A stretch of DNA of 64,000 nt, from assembly GCA_017466455.1 (NCBI GenBank), contig JAFTUD010000024.1, positions 1 through 64,000 on the forward strand. The letters are read 5' to 3'. This DNA is from Clostridia bacterium (lineage in GTDB: Bacteria > Bacillota_A > Clostridia > Oscillospirales > CAG-272). The notes beneath the pieces were generated by a model that searched no databases, was not told the DNA's origin, and saw only the letters and a list, made by a program, of their open reading frames with translations. Of the stretch, positions 54,423 to 63,549 are shown piece after piece (within the stretch, counting starts at the first letter, position 1; every line of letters begins with the position of its first letter). Both the position numbers and the translations under genes were made by a program.

Positions 54423-55355
54423 TTAAATTTCAAGAGTCTTTGTTTTTTCACAGCCGAGCTTGATATTCAAGCATTCAACGGCGGCTCCCGATGCGCCCTT
54501 GCCAAGATTATCATATCTTGCGACAAGGATTATTCTTTCTTCATTTCCGTATACCTCAATCATCATTGAGTCCTTGCCGTGCAGCTTACCTGCGGACAAA
54601 AATCCGCCCTCATCACCTGCTTCGTTATAGGAAATTATAGGTGTATTATATTGGTTCTTATAGATTTGCTTAATTTCTTCAATTCCGCCGTAGCTTAGCT
54701 GACTCTTGAAAAGAGGCACAGTTACCTCCATTCCCGAATAGAAATCGCCAACTATCGGGCAAAATACAGGTGCGTTTTCAAGACCTGTGATTTTCACGAT
54801 TTCCGGAATGTGCTTATGCTTTTGGGCAAGTGCGTACTGTCTTGGCGCGTCAAGAAGCGCACTGCGCTCATTACTCTCATAATCGGCAATCATGCTCTTT
54901 CCGCCACCGCTATACCCTGTAAGGGAGTGTGCGGTAAGAAGCGCGTCCTTTGGCAAAATTCCTGCCCTTATAAGTGGGTAAACAAGCGCGATAAAGCCAC
55001 TTGCATGACAGCCGGGAACTGCGATTCTTTTGCTGTTTATGATTTTGTCCTCAAGCTCCTTACCAAGCTCGGCAAAGCCGTATGCCCAGTCGGGATTTGT
55101 CCTATGTGCGGTTGAGGCGTCAATTACAACGACGCTTTCGTTTTCGATCATAGACACAGCCTCAATAGCCGCGGCGTCGGGCAAGCATAGAAATACGAAG
55201 TCAACGCTATTCATTATTTCCTTACGAGCCACGGGGTCCTTCCTAAGCTCATCGGGCAAGGAAACAATTTCAACATCGTCACGGCCGAGCAAGCGCTCCT
55301 CAATTCTAAGTCCTGTTGTGCCTGCCTTACCATCTATAAAAACTCTTTTTTTCAT
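54423..55355 (-). CDS. argC: N-acetyl-gamma-glutamyl-phosphate reductase, short (type 2) form
   Basis: A 310-residue NADPH-dependent reductase that makes the semialdehyde from acetylglutamyl phosphate. The N-terminus KRVFIDGKAGTTGLRI is the nucleotide loop of the type 2 form, and the catalytic Cys is in VPGCHASGF (near residue 117), with the active His in LTAHSLTGYSGGG. Type 2 enzymes are about 310 residues, compared with 340-350 for the common form. It lies between argH and argJ with gaps under ten bases. Confidence 0.94.
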   Translation of the reverse strand: MKKRVFIDGKAGTTGLRIEERLLGRDDVEIVSLPDELRKDPVARKEIMNSVDFVFLCLPDAAAIEAVSMIENESVVVIDASTAHRTNPDWAYGFAELGKELEDKIINSKRIAVPGCHASGFIALVYPLIRAGILPKDALLTAHSLTGYSGGGKSMIADYESNERSALLDAPRQYALAQKHKHIPEIVKITGLENAPVFCPIVGDFYSGMEVTVPLFKSQLSYGGIEEIKQIYKNQYNTPIISYNEAGDEGGFLSAGKLHGKDSMMIEVYGNEERIILVARYDNLGKGASGAAVECLNIKLGCEKTKTLEI

Positions 55356-55362
55356 TTCGTTA

Positions 55363-56739
55363 TTAGTCCTTCAAAAGTCCTTCAACATATTTTATTTGCT
55401 CATTTACGGAGTCATAGCCCGTTGAGCCTCTTGAAATTCTCTTTCTTATACATGTTTCAAGAGAAATTTCACCGTACAAATCGCTATCAAAGACCTCTGA
55501 ATAGCCCTTGTATTCATTGAGAGGAATTTCGTCAAGCGTTTTTCCCTCTTTTACGCATTTTCCAACGATTGTACCAACGATTTTATAAGCTGTACGGAAC
55601 GGAATTCCGCGCTTGGTAAGATAGTCGGCAAGGTCGGTTGCGTTTATGAAGCCCTTTTTAGATGCGTTATACATATTTTCCTTAAGCGCCTTCATTGTCC
55701 TTATCATAGGAATGAATACGCCAAGGCATTTTTTAACTGTTTCCACGCTATCAAAAATTGCTTCCTTATCCTCCTGCATATCCTTGTTATATGCAAGCGG
55801 TATTCCCTTAAGCATTGTAAGGGTTGCCATAAGGTCGCCATAAACACGACCCGTCTTTCCTCTTACAAGCTCTGCCATATCGGGGTTTTTCTTTTGTGGC
55901 ATAATTGACGAGCCTGTTGTATAGGCATCATCAAGCTCCACAAACTTGAACTCCCAGCTTGACCAAAGAATAATTTCCTCGCTGAAGCGGGATAGGTGCA
56001 TCATTATAGTTGCAAATGCGCTTTCAAGCTCTATGCAATAATCTCTGTCAGACACGCCGTCAATGGAGTTCATACAAATGCCGTCAAAGCCAAGCGCCTC
56101 GGCAACCATATCACGGTTTGTCGGATATGTTGTACCTGCAAGGGCGCACGAGCCAAGCGGTGAGTAGTTCATTCTCTTTAATGCGTCCTCAAGCCTTGTA
56201 ATGTCACGAAGGAGCATCATACAATACGCAAGAAGATGATGTGCAAAGGTAATCGGCTGTGCCCTTTGAAGGTGGGTGTAGCCCGGCATTATTGTTTCAG
56301 TATTTACCCTTGCCTGCTCCAAAATCGCTCCTATAAGCTCCTTTAGCATTGAGATAATGTCATTTACCTCATCACGCATATAGAGCCTTAGGTCAAGTGC
56401 GACCTGATCGTTACGGGAACGGGCAGTATGAAGCTTTTTGCCCGTGTCCCCGATCCTTTTTGTAAGCTCCGCCTCAACGAACATATGAATGTCCTCGGCG
56501 TTTTCGTCAAATGCGAGCGTACCGTTATTAAGATCGGCAAGGATTGAGGAAAGTCCGCCGATTATTTCGCCAAGCTCAACATCGGTCAAAATTCCGACTC
56601 TACAAAGCATTATAGCGTGCTGAGTAGAGCCCTCTATATCCTGCTTATACATTTTTTTATCAAAATGAATTGAAGAATTGAAATCATCAGCCATCTTATC
56701 AAGAGCCTTTTCAAATCTTCCCGCCCACATTTTTTCCAT
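55363..56739 (-). CDS. argH: Argininosuccinate lyase
   Basis: A 458-residue member of the fumarase/aspartase superfamily that splits argininosuccinate to arginine and fumarate. The superfamily signature GSSIMPQKKNPD (near residue 278) holds the catalytic Ser, and TAEHGG-type residues appear as YTHLQRAQPITF (near 158). It begins MEKMWAGRFEK, typical of ArgH. It follows argG by 15 bases. Confidence 0.96.
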   Translation of the reverse strand: MEKMWAGRFEKALDKMADDFNSSIHFDKKMYKQDIEGSTQHAIMLCRVGILTDVELGEIIGGLSSILADLNNGTLAFDENAEDIHMFVEAELTKRIGDTGKKLHTARSRNDQVALDLRLYMRDEVNDIISMLKELIGAILEQARVNTETIMPGYTHLQRAQPITFAHHLLAYCMMLLRDITRLEDALKRMNYSPLGSCALAGTTYPTNRDMVAEALGFDGICMNSIDGVSDRDYCIELESAFATIMMHLSRFSEEIILWSSWEFKFVELDDAYTTGSSIMPQKKNPDMAELVRGKTGRVYGDLMATLTMLKGIPLAYNKDMQEDKEAIFDSVETVKKCLGVFIPMIRTMKALKENMYNASKKGFINATDLADYLTKRGIPFRTAYKIVGTIVGKCVKEGKTLDEIPLNEYKGYSEVFDSDLYGEISLETCIRKRISRGSTGYDSVNEQIKYVEGLLKD

Positions 56740-56754
56740 AGCTAAATTCCTTTA

Positions 56755-57984
56755 TTATTTCTTGTTATTTTTTGCGTTTACCTGCGCTTGAACCTTGATT
56801 GGAAGTCCAAAGAGGTTGATAAAGCCTGCGCTATCAGCCTGATTGTAAACATTGTCCTCACCGAAGGTTGCAATTTCCTCGGAGTAAAGTGAATAGTCAC
56901 TCCATGCGCCTGCCTTTATCATATTGCCCTTATAGAGCTTAATCTTTACCTTACCTGTAACGGTTTCCTGAGTCTTATCAACGAATGCACTGAGTGCCTC
57001 ACGAAGTGGGGTGTACCACTGTCCGTTATATACGAGCTCTGCAAAGGTGATTGAGAGCTTTTGCTTTTCGTGCATTGTCATCTTATCAAGGCAAAGTGTT
57101 TCAAGATAGTTGTGTGCGAAATAGAGGATTGCTCCGCCCGGGGTTTCGTACACGCCACGGCATTTCATACCTACAAGACGGTTTTCAACAATGTCAAGAA
57201 GTCCGATACCATTTTCTCCGCCTACCTTGTTAAGTGCCAAGATGATGTCCTTTGCGCTCATCTTTTCGCCATTGAAGGCAACAGGAATTCCCTTTTCAAA
57301 GTCAAGGGTGATATATGTTGGGGTGTCAGGTGCTTGAAGCGGTGAAACGCCCATTTCAAGGAAGCCTTCCTTTTCGTACATTGGCTCGTTTCCTGCGTCC
57401 TCAAGGTCAAGTCCCTCGTGGCTAAGGTGCCAAAGGTTCTTATCCTTTGAGTAGTTGGTTTCACGGTTTATCTTAAGGGGAACATTATGAGCCTCTGCGT
57501 AGTCAATTTCCTCCTCACGGGACTTGATTGTCCACTCACGCCAAGGTGCGATAATTGGCATGTTGGGAGCATATGCCTTAATAGCAAGCTCAAAACGAAC
57601 CTGGTCATTACCCTTTCCTGTGCAACCGTGACAAATTGCATCAGCACCCTCAGCAAGGGCGATTTCAGCAATTCTCTTTGCGATGATAGGACGGGCAAAG
57701 GATGTGCCGAGCATATATTCCTCATAAAGAGCGCCTGCCTTTACGGTTGGGATTATGTAATCATCTACAAATTCCTCGGTAAGGTCCTCAATGTAGAGCT
57801 TGGACGCGCCTGTCTTAAGAGCCTTTTCCTCAAGACCCTCAAGCTCATCAGCCTGTCCTACATTTCCTGATACGGCGATAACCTCACAGTTGTTATAGTT
57901 TTCCTTGAGCCACGGAATAATGATTGATGTGTCAAGTCCTCCCGAGTAAGCAAGAACTACCTTTTTGATGTTTTTCTTATCCAT
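56755..57984 (-). CDS. argG: Argininosuccinate synthase, first gene of the arginine operon
   Basis: A 409-residue ATP-dependent enzyme that joins citrulline and aspartate. The PP-loop is [12 protein letters not shown] (residues about 10-21), followed by [11 protein letters not shown] (near 120) for citrulline and aspartate binding. The start at 57984 has CGGAGGAAAATAAA before it; an earlier ATG at 58029 lies inside the promoter -10 and is not used. It has a perfect sigma-A promoter with ArgR-like sites upstream. Confidence 0.96.
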   Translation of the reverse strand: MDKKNIKKVVLAYSGGLDTSIIIPWLKENYNNCEVIAVSGNVGQADELEGLEEKALKTGASKLYIEDLTEEFVDDYIIPTVKAGALYEEYMLGTSFARPIIAKRIAEIALAEGADAICHGCTGKGNDQVRFELAIKAYAPNMPIIAPWREWTIKSREEEIDYAEAHNVPLKINRETNYSKDKNLWHLSHEGLDLEDAGNEPMYEKEGFLEMGVSPLQAPDTPTYITLDFEKGIPVAFNGEKMSAKDIILALNKVGGENGIGLLDIVENRLVGMKCRGVYETPGGAILYFAHNYLETLCLDKMTMHEKQKLSITFAELVYNGQWYTPLREALSAFVDKTQETVTGKVKIKLYKGNMIKAGAWSDYSLYSEEIATFGEDNVYNQADSAGFINLFGLPIKVQAQVNAKNNKK

Positions 57985-58027
57985 TTTATTTTCCTCCGAA
58001 AATGATTTATTTATTTTTATGTTATTC

Positions 58028-58056
58028 ATTATACGACCTTATATCTCGCTTGTCAA
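58028..58056 (-). promoter_or_regulatory. Promoter of the arginine operon
   Basis: Minus-strand TTGACA (58051-58056), 17 bases, TATAAT (58028-58033), both perfect. Confidence 0.9.
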
Positions 58057-58064
58057 GTCTTTTT

Positions 58065-58078
58065 TGAAAAAATATTCA
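58065..58078 (-). promoter_or_regulatory. ARG box next to the -35
   Basis: TGAAAAAATATTCA on the plus strand fits the ArgR/AhrC consensus TGNATWWWWATNCA at 13 of 14 positions. It begins nine bases upstream of the -35, where a repressor could block polymerase. Confidence 0.6.
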
Positions 58079-58127
58079 AAAAATATGAAAACATTTCCCT
58101 TTTTATAATATATAGGGGTTTTGTTGG

Positions 58128-58162
58128 TGAATATTTTGTGAATATTTATGAATATTATTCAT
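58128..58162 (-). promoter_or_regulatory. Cluster of ArgR-like half sites
   Basis: Three copies of TGAATATT at 58128, 58139 and 58149, spaced 11 and 10 bases, the last being part of the palindrome ATGAATAATATTCAT when read on the other strand. They lie on one face of the helix, about 70-100 bases upstream of the -35. ArgR binding and looping with the proximal box is inference. Confidence 0.55.
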
Positions 58163-58182
58163 TTTTTGTGCATAAAAATAAA

Positions 58183-58202
58183 CTCCACCCTCTCGGGTGG
58201 AG
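58183..58202 (-). terminator. Terminator after the large lipoprotein genes
   Basis: CTCCACCC, TCTC, GGGTGGAG; on the minus strand TTTATTTTTAT follows. It is 22 bases past the stop codon at 58225. Confidence 0.85.
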
Positions 58203-58224
58203 CTTTTGGGGGCGATTTGATGCT

Positions 58225-59898
58225 CTAATAACCATGTATAGCGTTATTATGAATGCGATTTGCGGAGATTTCAAGCTTATATTCAAGGCACGCAAGCTCC
58301 TTGGGTATAAATACGATATCAAACCATTCGTATACTTTCGCATTACCTAAATAGGTTACCCCCTCATCAAGCGTTATATGAATAACATTATCTTTCAGAT
58401 AGAAGTCCCTATATCCTATTGTGTAATCGACCCCCATTCCTTTATATCTTCTTACCGCAAGGACAAAATGAGTATCGAATTTTTGAGGGTCGACCTCGTT
58501 TGAAAAATCCTTTACAAAGTCCTCATAGGTGTGATACATATAATATGCTCGCTCTCGGCTTGGACTACCATTTCCCTTCTCAAAATCATAATACTCTATT
58601 TCATTTGTTTCAAGTTCAAATTCAAAGCCTGTTTCAGCTATTTTTTCTTTGGGAATTATCACATAGGAAAGCGTTTTATATTCACCGCTTGCAGAGTCGT
58701 TTTTGACCTCATCGACGGTTAAGAGGTTTTTGCCATCCTTACTTTTTAGATTTTTAAATCCTATTTCGTTAAATCCGTAGCTTTCATAATATCTATACAC
58801 CAAAAGGACATAGTTATCATAAAAGATTTCATTTAGTCTTTCGGTGTTTTCGAGCCCAAGAGCTTTTGCCTCTATTTCGTTTTTGGCAAGTAACATATAT
58901 GTTCCGTGCTTTTGCGGTAAAAACTCCAAGTCGCACTCTTCACCCTTAAGCGTATAAAGCACGCTTAAATATTGTGATGTTGCGGGTTCCTTAAGCGTTG
59001 TCTTACTCGTCGTTTCTACAACTCTTACAACGCTTCCTGTCAAGCTCTCGCCTTCAAAAAATTCGGTGCGTGGCACTGTTACATAGAAGAGCGAGCTTGA
59101 ATTGTTGCTTGCCCCTACCTCGCCATTGTACATCTCAAATCTTTCTATTGTAAAGGTGTTATCGCTTACCTTTGAAAAGTTTTGATATCTTACAAACGAC
59201 TGATTATGATAGGTTATTGGCATATAGTGTGCAAGTGTAACATATCTTTCGTTCACGATAACTGCTCCGGAATGGGCGATACCAATCTGCTCCTCAAAAT
59301 CAAGAAGTTCCTTGTCAGTATTGAAAATAAATAACTTTTCTTCATTTCCAAGCTGTGGGGCATGCAATTTTCTCGTATAAGCATATCCTGTTGTGCGCTC
59401 GGGTTCAAAGTCCATATTGGATATTCCCTTGGGAATATCGCTCAACGGAACGACAACACCAAAAATTCGCTCCGGATTATATTCAGATGCGAAAATATCG
59501 TAAGGATAATAGGAGTTATTCTCACAAATGATTTTGGGCTCAGAATTAAAATACTTGATTTTCTTAAAGCCTACAAATTCAAATCCACTCTTCAAATTGC
59601 AAAGAATCAGTGCGTTTCCTTCCATTACAGACTCATCTATTTTCTCCAAAGCGTCCTGTGTCAAGAACGCTTCCAGCTCAAAATAGTCATAGAGTATGTT
59701 ATATGATGGATATTCCGCAAAGTCGCTTTTCGAAAGCTCTATGGTGTCGTAATATAGCTCGGCTATCGTATTATTACCGCCCTGCTCGGCGCTTTGCTCG
59801 GAGTTTGATGAGGTTTCAGAATTTTCATCATTCGCGCAACTTACAAAGAGTGATAAAATCATTATGAGGGATAAGGTAAATGAGAGTATTTTTTTCAT
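58225..59898 (-). CDS. Large lipoprotein with four copies of an unrecognised module
   Basis: A 557-residue predicted lipoprotein (lipobox LFVSC, Cys21) with a short acidic linker. Four related modules of about 90 residues follow, near 64-155, 187-278, 333-422 and 450-536. Each has a helix with aromatic and acidic residues (for example YHTYEDFVKDF), a strand NYVLLVYRY or HFVLAVRRY, a strand like IGYRDFYLKD, a strand IHITLDE and a final strand with VIIPKE or VFIPKEL. No catalytic motif is evident. It is cotranscribed with the 639-residue paralogue (53-base gap). Likely displayed on the cell surface; function unknown. Confidence 0.78.
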   Translation of the reverse strand: MKKILSFTLSLIMILSLFVSCANDENSETSSNSEQSAEQGGNNTIAELYYDTIELSKSDFAEYPSYNILYDYFELEAFLTQDALEKIDESVMEGNALILCNLKSGFEFVGFKKIKYFNSEPKIICENNSYYPYDIFASEYNPERIFGVVVPLSDIPKGISNMDFEPERTTGYAYTRKLHAPQLGNEEKLFIFNTDKELLDFEEQIGIAHSGAVIVNERYVTLAHYMPITYHNQSFVRYQNFSKVSDNTFTIERFEMYNGEVGASNNSSSLFYVTVPRTEFFEGESLTGSVVRVVETTSKTTLKEPATSQYLSVLYTLKGEECDLEFLPQKHGTYMLLAKNEIEAKALGLENTERLNEIFYDNYVLLVYRYYESYGFNEIGFKNLKSKDGKNLLTVDEVKNDSASGEYKTLSYVIIPKEKIAETGFEFELETNEIEYYDFEKGNGSPSRERAYYMYHTYEDFVKDFSNEVDPQKFDTHFVLAVRRYKGMGVDYTIGYRDFYLKDNVIHITLDEGVTYLGNAKVYEWFDIVFIPKELACLEYKLEISANRIHNNAIHGY

Positions 59899-59951
59899 AC
59901 TGTTACTCCTTTCGGCATTTTCTTGTTGTCAAAAAATATAGATGTTTTCAA

Positions 59952-61871
59952 CTACCATGACATACGGTAATCTCTTGGGACTGTGTTGTAAATGTAGTCG
60001 AGCGGATAATAGGCGTTATCTAAATAAAGAGGGGGTGGGAAAAGCTCCTTGGGGACAAGGATGATTTCATAATTTGTATAAGGTTCATAAACCCAAAACT
60101 CATCGTATAAGTTTTCAAATCCGCCACGGCTTACAATTTCATCCAATGTTATGTGCATTTTTTCGTCTTCAATATAAAAGCCTCTATATCCTATGAGCTC
60201 GGCGTTTCTTTTTTCACGAATCGCTTGAACTGCTACGACAAAGTGAGTTTTGAAGATATCTTCACTAATCTTTTGAAAAATTTCATCTCCAACGAAATCT
60301 TGCCAAAAATCTACAAATTCATCATAGTAATTTGCGACATATATATCACAGCTGTTCTCTATATTGCTCGGGTGCTTTTCGCCGGATACACTGCCGAGAA
60401 ATTCGTAATATTCAAGTTCATTTGACTGGACGGATATTGCCGTTTTTGGATTTTTAACAAGGTCGTTTGCTATACTTGTCGGAATACTTATATAAGATAG
60501 GCACTTATACTCATTTTCCGCCCCCGAAATTTCGTATTCATCTACTGTTATTTGAATGCTGTTTTCAAAAACATTCAAGCTGTGATAACCGACAGTTTCG
60601 TAATTGTGATTTTTGTAATATCTATAAACAACAAGAATGTGACCGTTTTCAAAAGCATCGGAGCTCAGCGTCCATTTTCCCTCAGGAACGAGCTTAGAAA
60701 GCTCATCTAAATTACGGGCTACGGAGTAATAGTTTCCGTATTCTTTGGGAAGGAAATCACCGACGCAGTCATCACCGTATAGGATATTTTGAGTCATAAG
60801 ATAATCGGTGTATGAGGTGTTTGTAAGCACATCTCTTTCAACAACTTCATTTCTACTGTTTAATGTGACAGTTGGAAACAGTTCGGTAGCAAGCCTTTGA
60901 GGAACCTTGATATAATATAGCTTTCCGCTATTTATTTCATCTTCTATTTCTTCATAATATGTTGTGCAATCAACCTCGTAGCCACCGTTTTCATTTATTC
61001 TTGCATTACTGTATATTCTATTTTTGCGGTTCGGATAGGATTTGGGAATGTAATGTGCAAGGAGCATCATGTTCGAATCATAATCATGGTTGATATGAGA
61101 AATTCCATTTTCAGCCTCAAAATTCAATTGCTCATCAAGCGTTTGGAAAAGGAACACCTTTTCCTCGTTGCCGAGGTTTTCACAATTTCCAACCTCTCGA
61201 ATTTTATAGCCTGTTAATTCGTTTCTAACGATATTTATTTTGGAATCTTCAACCCATCCTATTATATCTCTATGAGGAATTACAAGAATGAAAATTTTAT
61301 TAGCATCGATTTCTTCAAGGACAGCGCTCTCAGGCAAATAATTTACATAAGTGTAATCAAGATAAAGATTCATCTCGTTTCTATAGGAATCGTTTGAAAG
61401 TCCAAAATTTCTAAATCCTATAATCCCGCCTTGCCCTGTATTAACAAGCAAGACAAGATTACTTTGAAACAAAAATTCGTTTATTTCGCCCATCGAGGTT
61501 TCTTCAATATATTCAGTCAACTCTTCATACGAAGGAATTGTTATGCAAAATTCTCTACCGTGAATTAAATCCTCATCTACTAAGTCACGGGAATTAACCT
61601 GATAGCTCTTATAGTAAGTTTTAGATACCTTGGTTTCAACAGCTTGTTCAATAGGCATTTCCTTTTCGGGTAATGACGGTAGGTTACTCTCGCTTTCCGA
61701 CTCGGAGTAATCATTTGTTGACTTGGAAATCGACTCAGAACCCCATTCAGAGCTTGATTCGGTGCTTGACTCGAAATTCAAACTTGAAGAGCTTTCTGCT
61801 TCGTTTCCGCAGGATATGACGGAAAACAAAAATGTCAATGCGAGTAATAAGGAAATTATTTTTTTAATCAT
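59952..61871 (-). CDS. Large lipoprotein with four copies of an unrecognised module
   Basis: A 639-residue predicted lipoprotein (lipobox FSVISC, Cys21) with a Ser/Glu-rich linker to about residue 75. Four modules lie near 98-203, 236-333, 380-470 and 508-612, in the same order as in the 557-residue paralogue: both second modules start LGNEEK, and both fourth modules hold HFVxAV, IGYRxFY and HITLDE. This shows duplication of the whole four-module gene. Its ribosome binding site is GGGGGG. It has a consensus promoter and an upstream direct-repeat element shared with the small lipoprotein gene at 49252. Confidence 0.78.
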   Translation of the reverse strand: MIKKIISLLLALTFLFSVISCGNEAESSSSLNFESSTESSSEWGSESISKSTNDYSESESESNLPSLPEKEMPIEQAVETKVSKTYYKSYQVNSRDLVDEDLIHGREFCITIPSYEELTEYIEETSMGEINEFLFQSNLVLLVNTGQGGIIGFRNFGLSNDSYRNEMNLYLDYTYVNYLPESAVLEEIDANKIFILVIPHRDIIGWVEDSKINIVRNELTGYKIREVGNCENLGNEEKVFLFQTLDEQLNFEAENGISHINHDYDSNMMLLAHYIPKSYPNRKNRIYSNARINENGGYEVDCTTYYEEIEDEINSGKLYYIKVPQRLATELFPTVTLNSRNEVVERDVLTNTSYTDYLMTQNILYGDDCVGDFLPKEYGNYYSVARNLDELSKLVPEGKWTLSSDAFENGHILVVYRYYKNHNYETVGYHSLNVFENSIQITVDEYEISGAENEYKCLSYISIPTSIANDLVKNPKTAISVQSNELEYYEFLGSVSGEKHPSNIENSCDIYVANYYDEFVDFWQDFVGDEIFQKISEDIFKTHFVVAVQAIREKRNAELIGYRGFYIEDEKMHITLDEIVSRGGFENLYDEFWVYEPYTNYEIILVPKELFPPPLYLDNAYYPLDYIYNTVPRDYRMSW

Positions 61872-61896
61872 ATAAAGTCCCCCCTTCTCTAATTTT

Positions 61897-61925
61897 ATGA
61901 TATCATTTCATTTTGTCAATGTCAA
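61897..61925 (-). promoter_or_regulatory. Promoter of the large lipoprotein genes
   Basis: Minus-strand TTGACA (61920-61925), 17 bases, TATCAT (61897-61902) with TGA before the -10. Confidence 0.75.
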
Positions 61926-61949
61926 CAAGGTTCACCCACTTTTCGTGCA

Positions 61950-61970
61950 ATTTTCACAAAACCGTCACAT
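61950..61970 (-). promoter_or_regulatory. Direct-repeat element upstream of lipoprotein gene (copy 2)
   Basis: TGTGA CGGTTT TGTGA on the minus strand, identical at 20 of 21 positions to the element at 49891-49911. Here it lies 24 bases upstream of the -35, about two helical turns further away than in copy 1. Confidence 0.6.
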
Positions 61971-62041
61971 AAATATATGTTTTTATAGTGATATTGACAA
62001 AAGCATTGTGTTTATTTAGATATGAACGGGAGTTTATAAAA

Positions 62042-62069
62042 AAATGACGAGGTTTTAGCCTCGTCATTT
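62042..62069 (-). terminator. Terminator after araA
   Basis: AAATGACGAGG, six-base loop, CCTCGTCATTT, followed by T-run on the minus strand, just past the stop codon at 62074. Confidence 0.92.
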
Positions 62070-62073
62070 GGAG

Positions 62074-63534
62074 TTATTTAAGCTTTGCAAGAAGGTCGAG
62101 CATATCAAGTTTATCTTGAAGGTCGGAAAGGTTTGTGTTTTCGTCGATTACAACAAGCTCAGTATCGGTGAGTTTTGCGAACAAACGGATATCATCAACG
62201 GTAAGTGCTGTTGAAACGACTGTATGGTGTGCGCCTCCTGCATAGATCCAAGCGGCAGCGCCTGTTGCGTGGTCGGGCTTAAGCTTCCACATAATTCTTG
62301 CAACGGGGAGCTTTGGCATTGGCTTCGGCTGCTTTACAAGCTCAATGCTTGCGCAAATAAGACGGAAGCGGTTGCCCATATCTACCATACATACAGCAAC
62401 TCCATCACCCTCAACGCCGTCAAATACAAGTCTTGCAGGTGGGTTTTTACCGCCTATTCCGAGTTGGTGAACTTCAATTTTTGGCTTGTTTGATGCGAAG
62501 TCGGGGGAAACCTCAAGCATATGAGCGCCGAGAACTACCTCCTCGCCCTTTGTAAAGTCGTAGGTATAGTCCTCCATAAAGCCTGTCGAGCCACTTCTTC
62601 CCTTCGCCATTTCTACCATGATTGCATTAAGAGCAGAGGTCTTATAGTCGCCCTCAGCGCCAAAGCCATAGCCCTTTGCCATCATTCTTTGAGTAGCAAG
62701 TCCCGGAAGCTGTTCAAGTCCGTGAAGGTCCTGGAATGTATCGGTATATGCGCCAAAATTGCCTGCCTTAAGGAACTTTTCAAGCGCGATTTCGTACTTT
62801 GCCTGCTCCTTAACCGCATCAATATTTGTTGTGTTCATTTCATAAAGGCTGTTATATTCTGCCATTTTAGCATCAAGCTCTTTATCGGTAACTGCATTTA
62901 CAAGTGCAACGAGGTCGCCTATTCCATAGTAGTTTACATTCCAGCCATACTTAATTTGGCTCTCTACTCTGTCTCCGTCGGTTACACTAACCTCTCTCAT
63001 ATTGCTACCGAACATAGCAACATTGAGGTTCTTTGAAAAATCAACTGCTCTTGCAACATCAATGAACTTCTTAATCTTTTCAATTACATCCTCGTGCTGA
63101 TAGTAGCCAACAACCACCTCACGCTTAACGCCAAGGCGAGTAACCATAAAGCCGTACTCGCGTCCACCGTGTGCGGTTTGGTTAAGGTTCATAAAGTCCA
63201 TATCGATTTCATCGTACGGAAGCTTTTCGTTTGCTTGGGTATGGAAGTGAAGAAGTGGCTTTTTAAGGAATTGAAGTCCCTTTATCCACATTTTTGCGGG
63301 GCTGAAGGTGTGCATCCATGTGATTACTGCGATACAGTCAGGGTCGTTTGTAGCCCTTGCGCACGCCTCAACACAGCTTGCCTCATCTCTTACAGTTGAC
63401 TCATACTGAATTTCAACACCGTCAATCTTGTCATTAAGATAGCTTGCGATAACCTTACTGTCCTCTGCTACCTGCTTTAGGCACTCCTCACCGTAAAGGT
63501 CCTGTGAGCCTGTGATAAAATAAACCTTTTTCAT
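62074..63534 (-). CDS. araA: L-arabinose isomerase
   Basis: A 486-residue Mn-dependent isomerase that converts L-arabinose to L-ribulose. It begins KKVYFITGSQDLYGEECL, the family hallmark, and keeps the metal-site region GFGAEGDYKTSALNAIM (Glu near residue 305) and HMLEVSP (near 350), with the later His in DHATGAAAWIYAGGAHHTV. Length is normal. It follows rpiB by 15 bases and ends with a terminator; araB and araD are not in the window. Confidence 0.95.
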   Translation of the reverse strand: MKKVYFITGSQDLYGEECLKQVAEDSKVIASYLNDKIDGVEIQYESTVRDEASCVEACARATNDPDCIAVITWMHTFSPAKMWIKGLQFLKKPLLHFHTQANEKLPYDEIDMDFMNLNQTAHGGREYGFMVTRLGVKREVVVGYYQHEDVIEKIKKFIDVARAVDFSKNLNVAMFGSNMREVSVTDGDRVESQIKYGWNVNYYGIGDLVALVNAVTDKELDAKMAEYNSLYEMNTTNIDAVKEQAKYEIALEKFLKAGNFGAYTDTFQDLHGLEQLPGLATQRMMAKGYGFGAEGDYKTSALNAIMVEMAKGRSGSTGFMEDYTYDFTKGEEVVLGAHMLEVSPDFASNKPKIEVHQLGIGGKNPPARLVFDGVEGDGVAVCMVDMGNRFRLICASIELVKQPKPMPKLPVARIMWKLKPDHATGAAAWIYAGGAHHTVVSTALTVDDIRLFAKLTDTELVVIDENTNLSDLQDKLDMLDLLAKLK

Positions 63535-63549
63535 TTTTGTTCTCCTTTA

